A stretch of DNA of 9,111 nt, from positions 1 to 9,111 of the forward strand of contig CAZAKT010000045.1 of the NCBI GenBank assembly GCA_964486135.1. Direction: 5' to 3'. Positions 1 through 6,313 of the stretch are shown in pieces. The notes under the pieces are model-generated. The model was not told the origin of the DNA and searched no databases. It saw nothing but the letters and a program-made list of their open reading frames with translations. This DNA is from UBA4923 sp964486135 (GTDB taxonomy: Bacteria; Bacillota; Clostridia; Saccharofermentanales; DTU023). The first letter of the stretch is position 1; every line of letters starts with the position of its first letter. Both the position numbers and the translations under genes were made by a program.

Positions 1-1
1 G

Positions 2-220
2 GACGCCACCAACTGCTATGTGCGAGCCTACGCTATTAACAAGGTGGGAAGGATCTACGGCGAGGATATGTCCTTCATCACCCTTGCGGAAACGGTGCCA
101 ATCGAAGTGGTCACGGATATAACTGTGACGGGTGAAGAGGCAGTTCCTTGGGGTTTTGTGCTGATGGGGCTGGCAGCAATCTGCTCAAGCCACGGCCTGA
201 TGAGACGGCGCAGGGCATAA
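2..220 (+). CDS. 3' end of a surface protein with C-terminal membrane anchor (partial)
   Basis: The frame is open from base 2 and the start lies before the window; 72 codons are visible, ending in TAA at 218-220. The visible N-terminal part contains YVRAYAINKVGRIYGED followed by SFIT, which resembles the closing strands of FN3/Ig-like repeats in large bacterial surface proteins. After a Thr/Glu-rich linker, the last roughly 25 residues are hydrophobic (VPWGFVLMGLAAIC) and end in RRRRA, the layout of a C-terminal membrane anchor with a positive cytoplasmic tail. There is no LPXTG motif before the hydrophobic stretch, so sortase anchoring is not supported. The function of the full protein cannot be judged from this fragment. 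A terminator follows directly, so this gene ends its own transcript. The coding call is sound; the surface role is an inference. Confidence 0.7.
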   Translation, partial: DATNCYVRAYAINKVGRIYGEDMSFITLAETVPIEVVTDITVTGEEAVPWGFVLMGLAAICSSHGLMRRRRA

Positions 221-234
221 AGCCACCTATGCAG

Positions 235-270
235 AAAGGGCGAAAGCAGTGCGATTCGCCCTTTTCTTTT
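235..270 (+). terminator. Rho-independent terminator
   Basis: A perfect 10-bp inverted repeat, AAAGGGCGAA (235-244) and TTCGCCCTTT (255-264), flanks a 10-nt loop. It runs into the T-rich tract CTTTTCTTTTT. It lies 14 nt after the stop codon of the upstream gene and fits an intrinsic terminator for it. Confidence 0.85.
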
Positions 271-392
271 TGGGAAAAGTCTTCCCCGACTTTGATCACC
301 GCATTAGTACGAGAACTGTTTCCGTCACTAGAATTACCTTTCCAACTCATCTCCCATCTTGATCTGCCTTCTCCTGTAAAATTGAACTATCA

Positions 393-436
393 ACACGGAG
401 CAATCGATCCGTGTCGAGGGGTCAAGCCCCTATCGA
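393..436 (+). promoter_or_regulatory. Structured leader: two adjacent stem-loops upstream of the ferredoxin gene
   Basis: The first hairpin pairs ACACGGA (393-399) with TCCGTGT (408-414) around an 8-nt loop. The second pairs AGGGG (417-421) with CCCCT (427-431) around TCAAG, and can be extended by pairing TCG at 414-416 with CGA at 434-436 if AT at 432-433 bulges out. Neither is followed by a T-run, so they are not simple terminators. They sit about 60 nt before the ferredoxin start in the otherwise featureless gap 271-494. I see no convincing -35/-10 pair there and recognise no known riboswitch class. They could be a protein-binding or RNA-level control element, or an operator-like pair of palindromes in DNA. 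Confidence 0.4.
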
Positions 437-494
437 CCTGGACAGTGAAAGAAGTTGCTCAATAAATCGGGATGGGAGTCCGGGAGGAAAAGAG

Positions 495-680
495 ATGAAA
501 GCAAATGTTGACCAGGATCTTTGCATCGGCTGTGGCCTTTGCGAGTCAATCTGTCCTGAGGTATTTGAGATGGGGGAGGATGGCCTGGCCCATGTCATCG
601 CTGAAGTAACAGATGATCTGGAAGGCAGCGCCTTGGAGGCCTGTGAGTCCTGCCCGACTGAAGCGATCTCGCTGGAGTGA
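495..680 (+). CDS. Small single-cluster [4Fe-4S] ferredoxin
   Basis: This 61-aa soluble electron carrier has the arrangement C10-x2-C13-G-x-C16-x3-C20-P near the N-terminus and C53-P in CPTEAI near the C-terminus. This is the single-[4Fe-4S] ferredoxin pattern known from Thermotoga and Desulfovibrio, with C10, C13, C16 and C53 expected as cluster ligands. The second four-cysteine motif of clostridial 2[4Fe-4S] ferredoxins is absent. C20 and C50 are extra; in related proteins the C20 equivalent can form a disulfide, but there the partner sits further upstream of the last ligand. The ATG at 495 follows GGGAGGA (482-488) and gives the usual family N-terminus MKANVDQD. The PfpI-like gene starts 21 nt downstream, so the two are probably co-transcribed. 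The electron donor and acceptor are not evident. Confidence 0.93.
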   Translation: MKANVDQDLCIGCGLCESICPEVFEMGEDGLAHVIAEVTDDLEGSALEACESCPTEAISLE

Positions 681-701
681 GATCCGGATAAGGAGAAAGT
701 C

Positions 702-1217
702 ATGGAAAAAATCGCAGTCTTACTGGAGAACCTATTTAACGAGCACGAGCTTATCTACCCCTACCACCGCTTGCGGGAAGACTTTGAAGTCCACCTGATA
801 GGGAGCGAAAGGGACACCTTCTACGCCGGTTCAAGCGGCATGAAAGTCAAAAGCACCCATGGGTCGGCAGATGTGAGCGCCAAAGACTACAAGGCTCTTT
901 TCATTCCGGGAGGCTTCTCACCCGACTATATGAGACGGTCCGAATCGACCCGGGCTTTGGTGAGTGAATTTGACCGCCTGGGGAAACCCATTGCCGCTGT
1001 CTGCCACGGCGCCTGGATGCTGGCCTCCTGTTGCGACCTCAAGGGGAAGGAAGTCACTTCCTTCTTTTCCATCAAGGATGACCTGATCCATGCCGGGGCC
1101 TGCTGGCTGGACCAGGAAGTGGTGATTTCGGGGAATCTGATCAGCTCGAGGAATCCGGATGACCTGCCGGCCCTGTTGAAGGCCTTTCTGAATTACCTGA
1201 ATCAGGAAGAGGCCTGA
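702..1217 (+). CDS. PfpI/DJ-1 family protein (type 1 glutamine amidotransferase-like fold)
   Basis: This 171-aa protein has the normal length for the PfpI subfamily. Visible landmarks are HELIYPYHRL (residues 15-24), IPGGFSPDYMR (68-78) with the nucleophile-elbow region around AAVCHGAWML (98-107), then KDDLIHAG (125-132) and the closing ISSRNPDDLP. C101-H102 are the expected catalytic pair. E16 corresponds to the conserved acid next to the active-site cysteine (Glu18 of human DJ-1), and D75 corresponds to the acid contributed in PH1704-type proteins, so the active site appears intact. Characterised relatives have been assigned as intracellular proteases, chaperones or glyoxalase/deglycase-type enzymes acting on methylglyoxal or glycation damage; which applies here is open. 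AAGGAG (690-695) lies 6 nt before the ATG. The 3' end overlaps the opposing BrkB-type gene by 77 bp. Confidence 0.92.
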   Translation: MEKIAVLLENLFNEHELIYPYHRLREDFEVHLIGSERDTFYAGSSGMKVKSTHGSADVSAKDYKALFIPGGFSPDYMRRSESTRALVSEFDRLGKPIAAVCHGAWMLASCCDLKGKEVTSFFSIKDDLIHAGACWLDQEVVISGNLISSRNPDDLPALLKAFLNYLNQEEA

Positions 1218-2199
1218 GAGCTTCCGTCTCCGCTCTTTCCTGCCATCCCTTCTTGTTTTTCCTCGGCCGGGGGTGTTTGAGGATCAACTCGGCGTGGATG
1301 AAGGCTCCGGCCATGATGATATAGACAGCCAGATAGAGCCAAAGCAGGAGAAATATGATGCCGGTAATGCTGCCGTACATAAAGTAGTAGCGGGTCTGGA
1401 TGGAGATGAAGAGGGAGAGCCCGTAGGAGATCAGGATCCAACTTGCCGAGGTTACCATGGCCGCAAGCAAGGTATGGCGGAAATAAGTCCGCTGCCGTTT
1501 CACCAGGGCAAAAATCAGGATGAAAACCAGGGTCAGGAGCAGGAAGGTCAGCAAGTGGGCGAAGATATCGAAATCGCCTTTCAGGATGAAGGCCGGCAGG
1601 GAGATGAACTCTTGCAGGTAATTGAGCAGGGTGCGGTAAAAGGCCAGCAATAGTAAGACGGCGATCAAGATCAGGCTGATTGCAAAAATGGCGATGATTC
1701 CGATCAGACGGCGGAAGAGGAAGTTGTATTCGACCTGTCTGTGGTAGATCCTGTTCAGGGATGTCACGATACTGGCCGCCCCCCGGGAGGCCGCCCAGAG
1801 CAAGCCGAGCGCCGAAACGGACAGGAAGGGGATACTGCTCATCCGGCCAACTGATTCCAGGAAGTTTTGCAGGATGCGCAGGATTTCCTCCGGCACCATG
1901 ACGCTGAGCCTGGGAATAGCGTGTTCAAAGCGGAGGGCCAAATCAGGATTCAAGAGGTTTAAGAGGCTGAAGACGAACATGACCAGAGGGAAAAGGGAAA
2001 AGAGCAGGTAATAGGAAGAGGCAGCCGCGTCAACGCCTAGCCTGAGGCTGGCCAGGCGTCCCAGGCGCTCCTTCCAGGCGGAAGCCCAGGATTTCTCATT
2101 GGTATAATCTTCGATCCGTTGTTGTAGATCGTTCAGCTGGACCGTGAAGCGGTTGCTTTCTTTCTGGCCGGCCTGCTTGTCCGTATTTCTTTCTTCCAT
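1141..2199 (-). CDS. YihY/BrkB family inner-membrane protein
   Basis: This 352-aa integral membrane protein has about six predicted hydrophobic segments, near residues 62-82, 122-145, 165-187, 212-233, 245-267 and 277-303. The family signature is clear: the N-terminal ASSYYLLFSLFPL and the C-terminal block YGSITGIIFLLLWLYLAVYI followed by GAFIHAEL. A hydrophilic N-terminal leader of about 45 residues and a charged C-terminal tail of about 45 residues flank the core. The family was once annotated as ribonuclease BN in error; its real role (transport or envelope-related) is not settled. The start ATG (2197-2199) has only a weak GGGATG-type Shine-Dalgarno sequence. The last 25 codons are antisense to the end of the PfpI gene, so the C-terminal tail is probably poorly constrained. 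It is a single-gene transcript with its own candidate promoter at 2242-2269. Confidence 0.93.
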   Translation of the reverse strand: MEERNTDKQAGQKESNRFTVQLNDLQQRIEDYTNEKSWASAWKERLGRLASLRLGVDAAASSYYLLFSLFPLVMFVFSLLNLLNPDLALRFEHAIPRLSVMVPEEILRILQNFLESVGRMSSIPFLSVSALGLLWAASRGAASIVTSLNRIYHRQVEYNFLFRRLIGIIAIFAISLILIAVLLLLAFYRTLLNYLQEFISLPAFILKGDFDIFAHLLTFLLLTLVFILIFALVKRQRTYFRHTLLAAMVTSASWILISYGLSLFISIQTRYYFMYGSITGIIFLLLWLYLAVYIIMAGAFIHAELILKHPRPRKNKKGWQERAETEALRPLPDSGNSERPSTGPAGHPDSSS

Positions 2200-2241
2200 T
2201 AGTCACATCCCGGCAAGCCTTATCCGTCGAAACATGTGTCC

Positions 2242-2269
2242 ATAATAGCGCAGATGCCGAACGATTCAA
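2242..2269 (-). promoter_or_regulatory. Candidate sigma-70/sigma-A promoter for the BrkB-type gene
   Basis: On the minus strand, TTGAAT (2269-2264) and TATTAT (2247-2242) are separated by 16 bp, each one to two mismatches from consensus. Transcription would begin near 2235 and give a leader of about 35 nt before the ATG at 2199. No comparably good pair was found on the plus strand for the DUF438 gene in the same intergenic region (2200-2382). Confidence 0.5.
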
Positions 2270-2382
2270 GCCTTTCTCCCGCTTCCCGCCCATTGGGAAC
2301 CCTTGTATCAGGAAAAATCCCTCCTTGCGCTTATGCTTAGGGTGTGGCCTTGGGTCACTTCAATCCCAGATAGGAGGATGCT

Positions 2383-3573
2383 ATGTCCAAGACAAAAGAA
2401 CAGGCTGAAGCCTTGAAAAATATTCTGCAAAAATTGAGTGATGGCGCGAAGACCGAGGAGGTCAGGGATGAGTTTCTCGCTGCCTTCGAGACGGTGGACG
2501 CCTCGGAAATAGCCGCCGCGGAGGCGGAACTGATCAGGAGCGGCACGCCTGTGGAGGAGATATTGAATCTATGTAATCTCCATGCGGCTGTCGTCGAGGG
2601 TAATGTAAAGGTCATTGAGGTCGATCCCGGCAGAGGCCATCCGCTGACTGTCTTCCACCAGGAGAATGACGGCTTGGCCGCCTTCCTGGATGGTGACTAT
2701 GCCCGGGCCAAGGCCGCCTTCCTGACGGAGGATGACCCTGAACCCTATGTCCGCGCCCTGAAGGAACTCTACAAGCTGGACAAACACTACGCCCGGAAGG
2801 AGCAACTGATCTTCCCCTACCTCGAGAGACAGGGCATCACCGCCCCTCCCAAGGTCATGTGGGGCAAGGATGATGAGATCCGGAACCTGATCAAGGCCTC
2901 CCTGGCCAAGGCTGAGTCCGGTGAAAAAGATGAAAGACTATTCGCTGAAATGGAATATGAGATCCGCGGCATGATCCAGAAGGAAAATGAAATACTGAAG
3001 CCCATGCTGGTGGAAAATCTCACGGAAGAGGACTGGAAGACCGTGGCCCGCGAAAGCGACCAGTTCGGCTATGCCTTCACGGGTGGACTGGAGGGCGCAA
3101 GTCCTTCGGACGCGAAGGCCTGGCTCAAGGAGGATGAGGACCGGATTCCCCGGTCGACAGACAATGAGATCGACTTGCCGAGCGGGTATTTCAAGGTTGG
3201 GGAATTGGAAGCCCTGCTGAACACCCTCCCCTACGACATCACCTATGTCAACGCGGACGGCCGGGTCCAGTACTTTAGCGAGGGGAAGCACCGGGTCTTT
3301 CCTAGAACCCGGACCATCATCGGCCGGCTGGTGGAGGATTGCCATCCGCCCAAGAGCCTCCACCGGGTCCTGGCCGTGGTGGAAGCCTTCAAGTCGGGGG
3401 AAAAGGATGAGGAACACTTCTGGATCCAGAAGGACGGCCTCTTCATCCTGATCCGCTACTATGCCGTAAGGGATGCGGAGGGCAAGTACCTGGGCGTGGC
3501 TGAGGTGACGGAGGAGATTTCAGGCTTGAGGAAGCTGGAAGGAAGTAAGACCCTCTTGACTGAAGAGATATAA
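2383..3573 (+). CDS. DUF438 / hemerythrin-like / PAS domain protein
   Basis: This 396-aa cytoplasmic protein has three parts. Residues 1-80 form the helical DUF438 domain (ending NLCNLHAAVVEG). Residues 85-215 form a hemerythrin HHE-like domain with GHPLTVFHQEN (85-95), DKHYARKEQLIFPYLE (133-148), KVMWGKDDEIR (157-167) and KENEILKPM (200-208). Residues 270-383 form a PAS domain with LPYDITYVN, VQYFSEGKHRVFPRTR and DCHPPKSLHRV. H86, H92, H135, E140 and the Glu residues of helix 4 are candidate di-iron ligands. The family is common in anaerobes and thought to sense or bind O2, NO or iron, with no attached output domain here. AGGAGG (2372-2377) supports the ATG. The pirin gene follows after 26 nt, so they are likely one operon. 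Family identity is firm; the sensory role is inferred. Confidence 0.95.
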   Translation: MSKTKEQAEALKNILQKLSDGAKTEEVRDEFLAAFETVDASEIAAAEAELIRSGTPVEEILNLCNLHAAVVEGNVKVIEVDPGRGHPLTVFHQENDGLAAFLDGDYARAKAAFLTEDDPEPYVRALKELYKLDKHYARKEQLIFPYLERQGITAPPKVMWGKDDEIRNLIKASLAKAESGEKDERLFAEMEYEIRGMIQKENEILKPMLVENLTEEDWKTVARESDQFGYAFTGGLEGASPSDAKAWLKEDEDRIPRSTDNEIDLPSGYFKVGELEALLNTLPYDITYVNADGRVQYFSEGKHRVFPRTRTIIGRLVEDCHPPKSLHRVLAVVEAFKSGEKDEEHFWIQKDGLFILIRYYAVRDAEGKYLGVAEVTEEISGLRKLEGSKTLLTEEI

Positions 3574-3599
3574 ATTATTCAGCCTTAGGAGGATCAGAT

Positions 3600-4439
3600 A
3601 TGGAAAGAAAGATTATTGAACAGATAACTGGCTACCGGACACAGGATGGGGCAGGCGTCAGCCTGGTACGGGTCCTGGGGAACAGGACCGTGGATTCCTA
3701 CGATCCCATCCTCCTGCTTGATTCCTTTGACAGCAGCAATCCCGACGATTACACGGCTGGTTTTCCCCTCCATCCCCATCGGGGGATTGAGACGGTCAGC
3801 TATGTCTACCGGGGCCGGATGACCCACAGGGACAGCCTGGGCCATGAAGATACCATCGGTGATGGGGAGGTCCAATGGATGACGGCAGGCTCCGGCATTA
3901 AGCACGAGGAAAGATTGCCCGCCTCGGACCGCCTGCTGGGGGTCCAGCTCTGGCTCAATATGGCCGCCCGTGACAAGATGGCGCCACCCGCCTATCACAG
4001 CATCAAGACGGAGGAGATTGAGGAAATCGCTTTCGAGGGTGGGAAGCTGAGGCTCCTGGCCGGTCACTATGAGGACAGGCAGGGCTACCTGGGTCAATAC
4101 CAGCCGCTTGACTATTACGATATCCATCTCAATCCTGGCAGTTCGATCAATCTGGATACGGCGAAGGACCGATCCGTCATGGTCTTTACCCTCCAGGGGG
4201 ATGCCTGGGTCGGGGGTGAGCTTGTCAAGGAAAAGACCGCTGCCAAGCTCTCCGGCGGGGATTCTGTCAGCCTTGCGGCTGGAGAGACTCCCGCCCAGAT
4301 CCTCTTCATCAGTTCCAGGAGGCTTGACGAACCTATCGCCTGGGGAGGCCCCATTGTTATGAATACCAAGGATGAGATCCGACAGGCCTTCGAAGACCTG
4401 AGGAAGGGTAGCTTTTTACAGCATGAAATTGCCTACTGA
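3600..4439 (+). CDS. Pirin family protein (bicupin)
   Basis: This 279-aa cytoplasmic bicupin is the family's usual length. The N-terminal cupin carries the metal-binding signature HPHRGIETVSY, with H58 and H60, and GSGIKHEE with H102 and E104. These match the four iron ligands of human pirin, so metal binding looks intact. The second cupin (about residues 135-260) is more divergent, with LNPGSSINL and ISSRRLDEPIAWGGPIVMNT near its end, the usual pirin closing block. Characterised bacterial pirins range from quercetin 2,3-dioxygenase activity (E. coli YhhW) to protein-binding regulators, so no reaction is assigned. AGGAGG (3587-3592) precedes the ATG by 7 nt. It is the second gene after the hemerythrin/PAS protein, and both are candidate iron- or oxygen-related proteins. 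A strong hairpin ends the unit. Confidence 0.95.
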   Translation: MERKIIEQITGYRTQDGAGVSLVRVLGNRTVDSYDPILLLDSFDSSNPDDYTAGFPLHPHRGIETVSYVYRGRMTHRDSLGHEDTIGDGEVQWMTAGSGIKHEERLPASDRLLGVQLWLNMAARDKMAPPAYHSIKTEEIEEIAFEGGKLRLLAGHYEDRQGYLGQYQPLDYYDIHLNPGSSINLDTAKDRSVMVFTLQGDAWVGGELVKEKTAAKLSGGDSVSLAAGETPAQILFISSRRLDEPIAWGGPIVMNTKDEIRQAFEDLRKGSFLQHEIAY

Positions 4440-4466
4440 TAAAGTCAGGACAAATTAGGGAAAGAG

Positions 4467-4499
4467 GGCTCTCCCCGCGTCCGGCGGGGAGAGCCTTTT
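4467..4499. terminator. Strong hairpin terminator between convergent genes
   Basis: A perfect 12-bp inverted repeat, GGCTCTCCCCGC (4467-4478) and GCGGGGAGAGCC (4484-4495), with a 5-nt loop. On the plus strand it is followed by TTTTCCTT and serves the DUF438-pirin unit. On the minus strand the downstream sequence is CTCTTTCCCTAATTT, a weaker tract, so it may also end the reductase-symporter transcript. It lies 27 nt past the pirin stop and 9 nt past the symporter stop. Confidence 0.85.
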
Positions 4500-4504
4500 C
4501 CTTG

Positions 4505-6034
4505 TCAGGCCTTGGCCTCTTTCACGAAATTGGTACTGTCGATGGCCGCCTGGATCTTATCCTGACTGCAACCAGACTCAAAGAAGACATCCACGTGTTC
4601 CTTGGGTGGCGCTTCCGTCATCAAGGAGACCACAATCATAAGGATGAAGGAAAGTACTGTGCCCGGCACGAAGGAATGCACGATATCGGACAGACCCAGG
4701 AAGTACCAGGCAATGGACAGGGCTGAGCCGCCGATAATGGCTACAATGCATGCTTTAGTCGTCGCTCGCTTCCAATACAATCCCAGTAGCAAGGGGGCGG
4801 TGAATGCGGCCCCGGTGACACCGGCAGACATGGTGGACAGGAACCAGACGAAGTCCATGGGGTAGAGGGATCCAACAGCAATAATCAGCATTACGACTGC
4901 CGTCACAATACGGGAAAGCCGAACTGATTTGCTCGCATCCACAGTCCTTCCGAGCGCTTTGCTGCGGAAATCCTCATAGATATCCTTGGCAACCGCTGCG
5001 GAGGAAGTCAGCACAAGGGCTGCGACTGTGGAGAAACCCGCGGCCAGCGCCCCACAAAGGAAGATGGCTGATGAGATGGTGCCCCCAAAGTCCGCGGCCG
5101 CAGTCGGCGCGATAAGGTCGATGTTCACGAAGGACTGCCCCCGGTAGAGGTAGAGTGCCCCGAAGCCTATGAAGGCTGTCGAAATGAAATATACGATCTG
5201 CCAGAGGGTCGAGGTACGTATGACGGCCCCGAAGGTACGACCATCCTTCAGGCCCATGAAGGTGGTCGTCAGCTGGGGCTGACCGAAAGCAATGAAAGCC
5301 CAGACACCCGCATAACTGAACAGGGTCCCCCAGGACAGGGCCCCCGGCATGGCGTTGTGGGTTGCCGCATGCTCCTCCACCATATAATTGATGATAGGGG
5401 ACACGCCTCCCGCCTTGATGATGATCGCGGCCGCAGTGACGATCAGGGCCAGGGTGATGGTGAGGCCCTGTATCAGGTTTACCGTGGCCGCTCCCCAATA
5501 GCCACTTGTTATCAGATAGCCGAAACAAACGATAATCGTGACAAGGACACCCACTCTGTAGGGGATGCCTGCGATAGCCGTAAGCGCTTCCGAAATGCCT
5601 TTAACAACAGAAATAGCATAGGGGATCATCATGATGCCGACAACCAGGGCGCACACCAGCCTGACGACATTCGAGCGGTAGCGGACGGCAAGCAGTCCTG
5701 AAAGCGAAACCGCATCGACACGTTCCGATACCGCCCTCATTTTTGGCGCGAACAGAACGAACATGAGGAAACCTGTCAGCAGGATATTCAAGAAGGCCTC
5801 AAATGATGAGTAGCCCATTCCGAACAGGTAATACATGGGAGGACCCGCTACAACCGCCACTGTACTGTAGTAAGCGGCACAGTAGGAGATGGCTGTTGTG
5901 AAAGGTCCGATGGATCTCCCGCCTATCCAATAGTCAGCACTTGTCTTCACCTTCCGGCTCATATACAAGCCGACGGCGACCAGCGCTGCCATATACACGA
6001 CTACAATCGTAATCTGCAACCAATTTATGGTCAT
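4505..6034 (-). CDS. Sodium:solute symporter (SSS) family transporter
   Basis: This 509-aa polytopic membrane protein has about 13 hydrophobic segments, the SSS fold size. Family landmarks are ADYWIGGRSIGPF (33-45), FGQPQLTTTFMGLKD (250-264), reminiscent of the PutP/PanF branch, and GFSTVAALVLTSSAAVAKD (333-351), the region holding the conserved Ser/Thr of the Na2 site. It should import a small organic solute driven by Na+. It is the last gene of the minus-strand unit with the component B genes, so its substrate is probably the reductase substrate (glycine, sarcosine, betaine or a related N-alkyl glycine); this is inference. The ATG at 6034 is chosen over a GTG at 6043 because AAGGAG (6050-6045) sits 10 nt from the ATG but only 1 nt from the GTG. 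The preceding gene encodes a small membrane protein that may be its partner. Confidence 0.93.
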   Translation of the reverse strand: MTINWLQITIVVVYMAALVAVGLYMSRKVKTSADYWIGGRSIGPFTTAISYCAAYYSTVAVVAGPPMYYLFGMGYSSFEAFLNILLTGFLMFVLFAPKMRAVSERVDAVSLSGLLAVRYRSNVVRLVCALVVGIMMIPYAISVVKGISEALTAIAGIPYRVGVLVTIIVCFGYLITSGYWGAATVNLIQGLTITLALIVTAAAIIIKAGGVSPIINYMVEEHAATHNAMPGALSWGTLFSYAGVWAFIAFGQPQLTTTFMGLKDGRTFGAVIRTSTLWQIVYFISTAFIGFGALYLYRGQSFVNIDLIAPTAAADFGGTISSAIFLCGALAAGFSTVAALVLTSSAAVAKDIYEDFRSKALGRTVDASKSVRLSRIVTAVVMLIIAVGSLYPMDFVWFLSTMSAGVTGAAFTAPLLLGLYWKRATTKACIVAIIGGSALSIAWYFLGLSDIVHSFVPGTVLSFILMIVVSLMTEAPPKEHVDVFFESGCSQDKIQAAIDSTNFVKEAKA

Positions 6035-6044
6035 AAACAACACG

Positions 6045-6050
6045 CTCCTT
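6045..6050 (-). promoter_or_regulatory. Ribosome binding site that fixes the symporter start
   Basis: On the minus strand AAGGAG (6050-6045) lies 10 nt before ATG 6034 and directly against the in-frame GTG 6043. The spacing decides for the ATG and removes three residues (MLF) from the longest possible reading. Confidence 0.75.
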
Positions 6051-6071
6051 TACGTACGAATAACTGGTCTC

Positions 6072-6227
6072 TCATTTTTTCTCTTTAGTCTCATTAAAGG
6101 AAAAATAGTAATCGCTCTGCCTCCGCCACCACTTCGACCGCAACGTAATTTCGATTACAATCGGGAGGAGGATGAAGGCTGCCGCGTAGACGACAATAAC
6201 CGCCCAATATACTCCTGGATTACTCAT
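6072..6227 (-). CDS. 51-aa single-span membrane protein, probable symporter accessory subunit
   Basis: ATG at 6227-6225 to TGA at 6074-6072 encodes 51 residues. The N-terminus is MSNPGVYW; residues 8-28 form one hydrophobic helix (AVIVVYAAAFILLPIVIEI), followed by a basic juxtamembrane stretch LRSKWWRRQSDYY and a charged tail FNETKEKK. The positive residues after the helix suggest N-out, C-in topology. AAGGAAAGGAA lies upstream, with the last AGGAA (6240-6236) 8 nt from the start. It sits 86 nt after the selenoprotein gene and 37 nt before the symporter gene, all on one strand. Short membrane proteins next to SSS transporters are a known arrangement (YhdT with PanF, YjcH with ActP, and short 'symporter small accessory proteins'), which is the most likely identity here. 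No catalytic residues are visible. Coding is supported by RBS, composition and position; function is inferred. Confidence 0.8.
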   Translation of the reverse strand: MSNPGVYWAVIVVYAAAFILLPIVIEITLRSKWWRRQSDYYFSFNETKEKK

Positions 6228-6276
6228 AGATTTCATTCCTTTCCTTGCCTAAGTAAAATGTCCTTCCATTCCTGGA

Positions 6277-6296
6277 TCCCGCGCCAAAACGCGGGA
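6277..6296 (-). other. Intercistronic GC-rich stem-loop
   Basis: A perfect 7-bp repeat, TCCCGCG (6277-6283) and CGCGGGA (6290-6296), with a 6-nt loop, lies in the 86-nt gap between the selenoprotein gene and the small membrane protein gene. No T-run follows on the minus strand, so it is not a typical terminator. It could protect the upstream mRNA from 3' exonucleases or reduce read-through, and so set reductase and transporter levels apart. Confidence 0.5.
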
Positions 6297-6313
6297 CTCC
6301 CCTTTCTTGTCCA

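Noticed and set aside
411..494. Longer ferredoxin starting at a GTG at 411
   Set aside because: The added 28 residues are not ferredoxin-like and overlap the stem-loop leader; the ATG at 495 has its own Shine-Dalgarno sequence.
1273..1653. 126-codon plus-strand open frame opposite the BrkB gene
   Set aside because: It is a Gln/Glu/Gly-rich antisense shadow of a hydrophobic protein, as expected from complementing codons for membrane segments.
2200..2382. Plus-strand promoter for the DUF438-pirin unit
   Set aside because: TATGCT at 2332-2337 could be a -10 box, but no -35-like hexamer lies at 16-18 bp; the nearest TTGTAT is 23 bp away.
4974..5528. 184-codon open frame on the minus strand inside the symporter gene
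   Set aside because: It is an alternative frame of the symporter coding sequence, rich in His/Pro/Gly without membrane segments, and matches no family I know.
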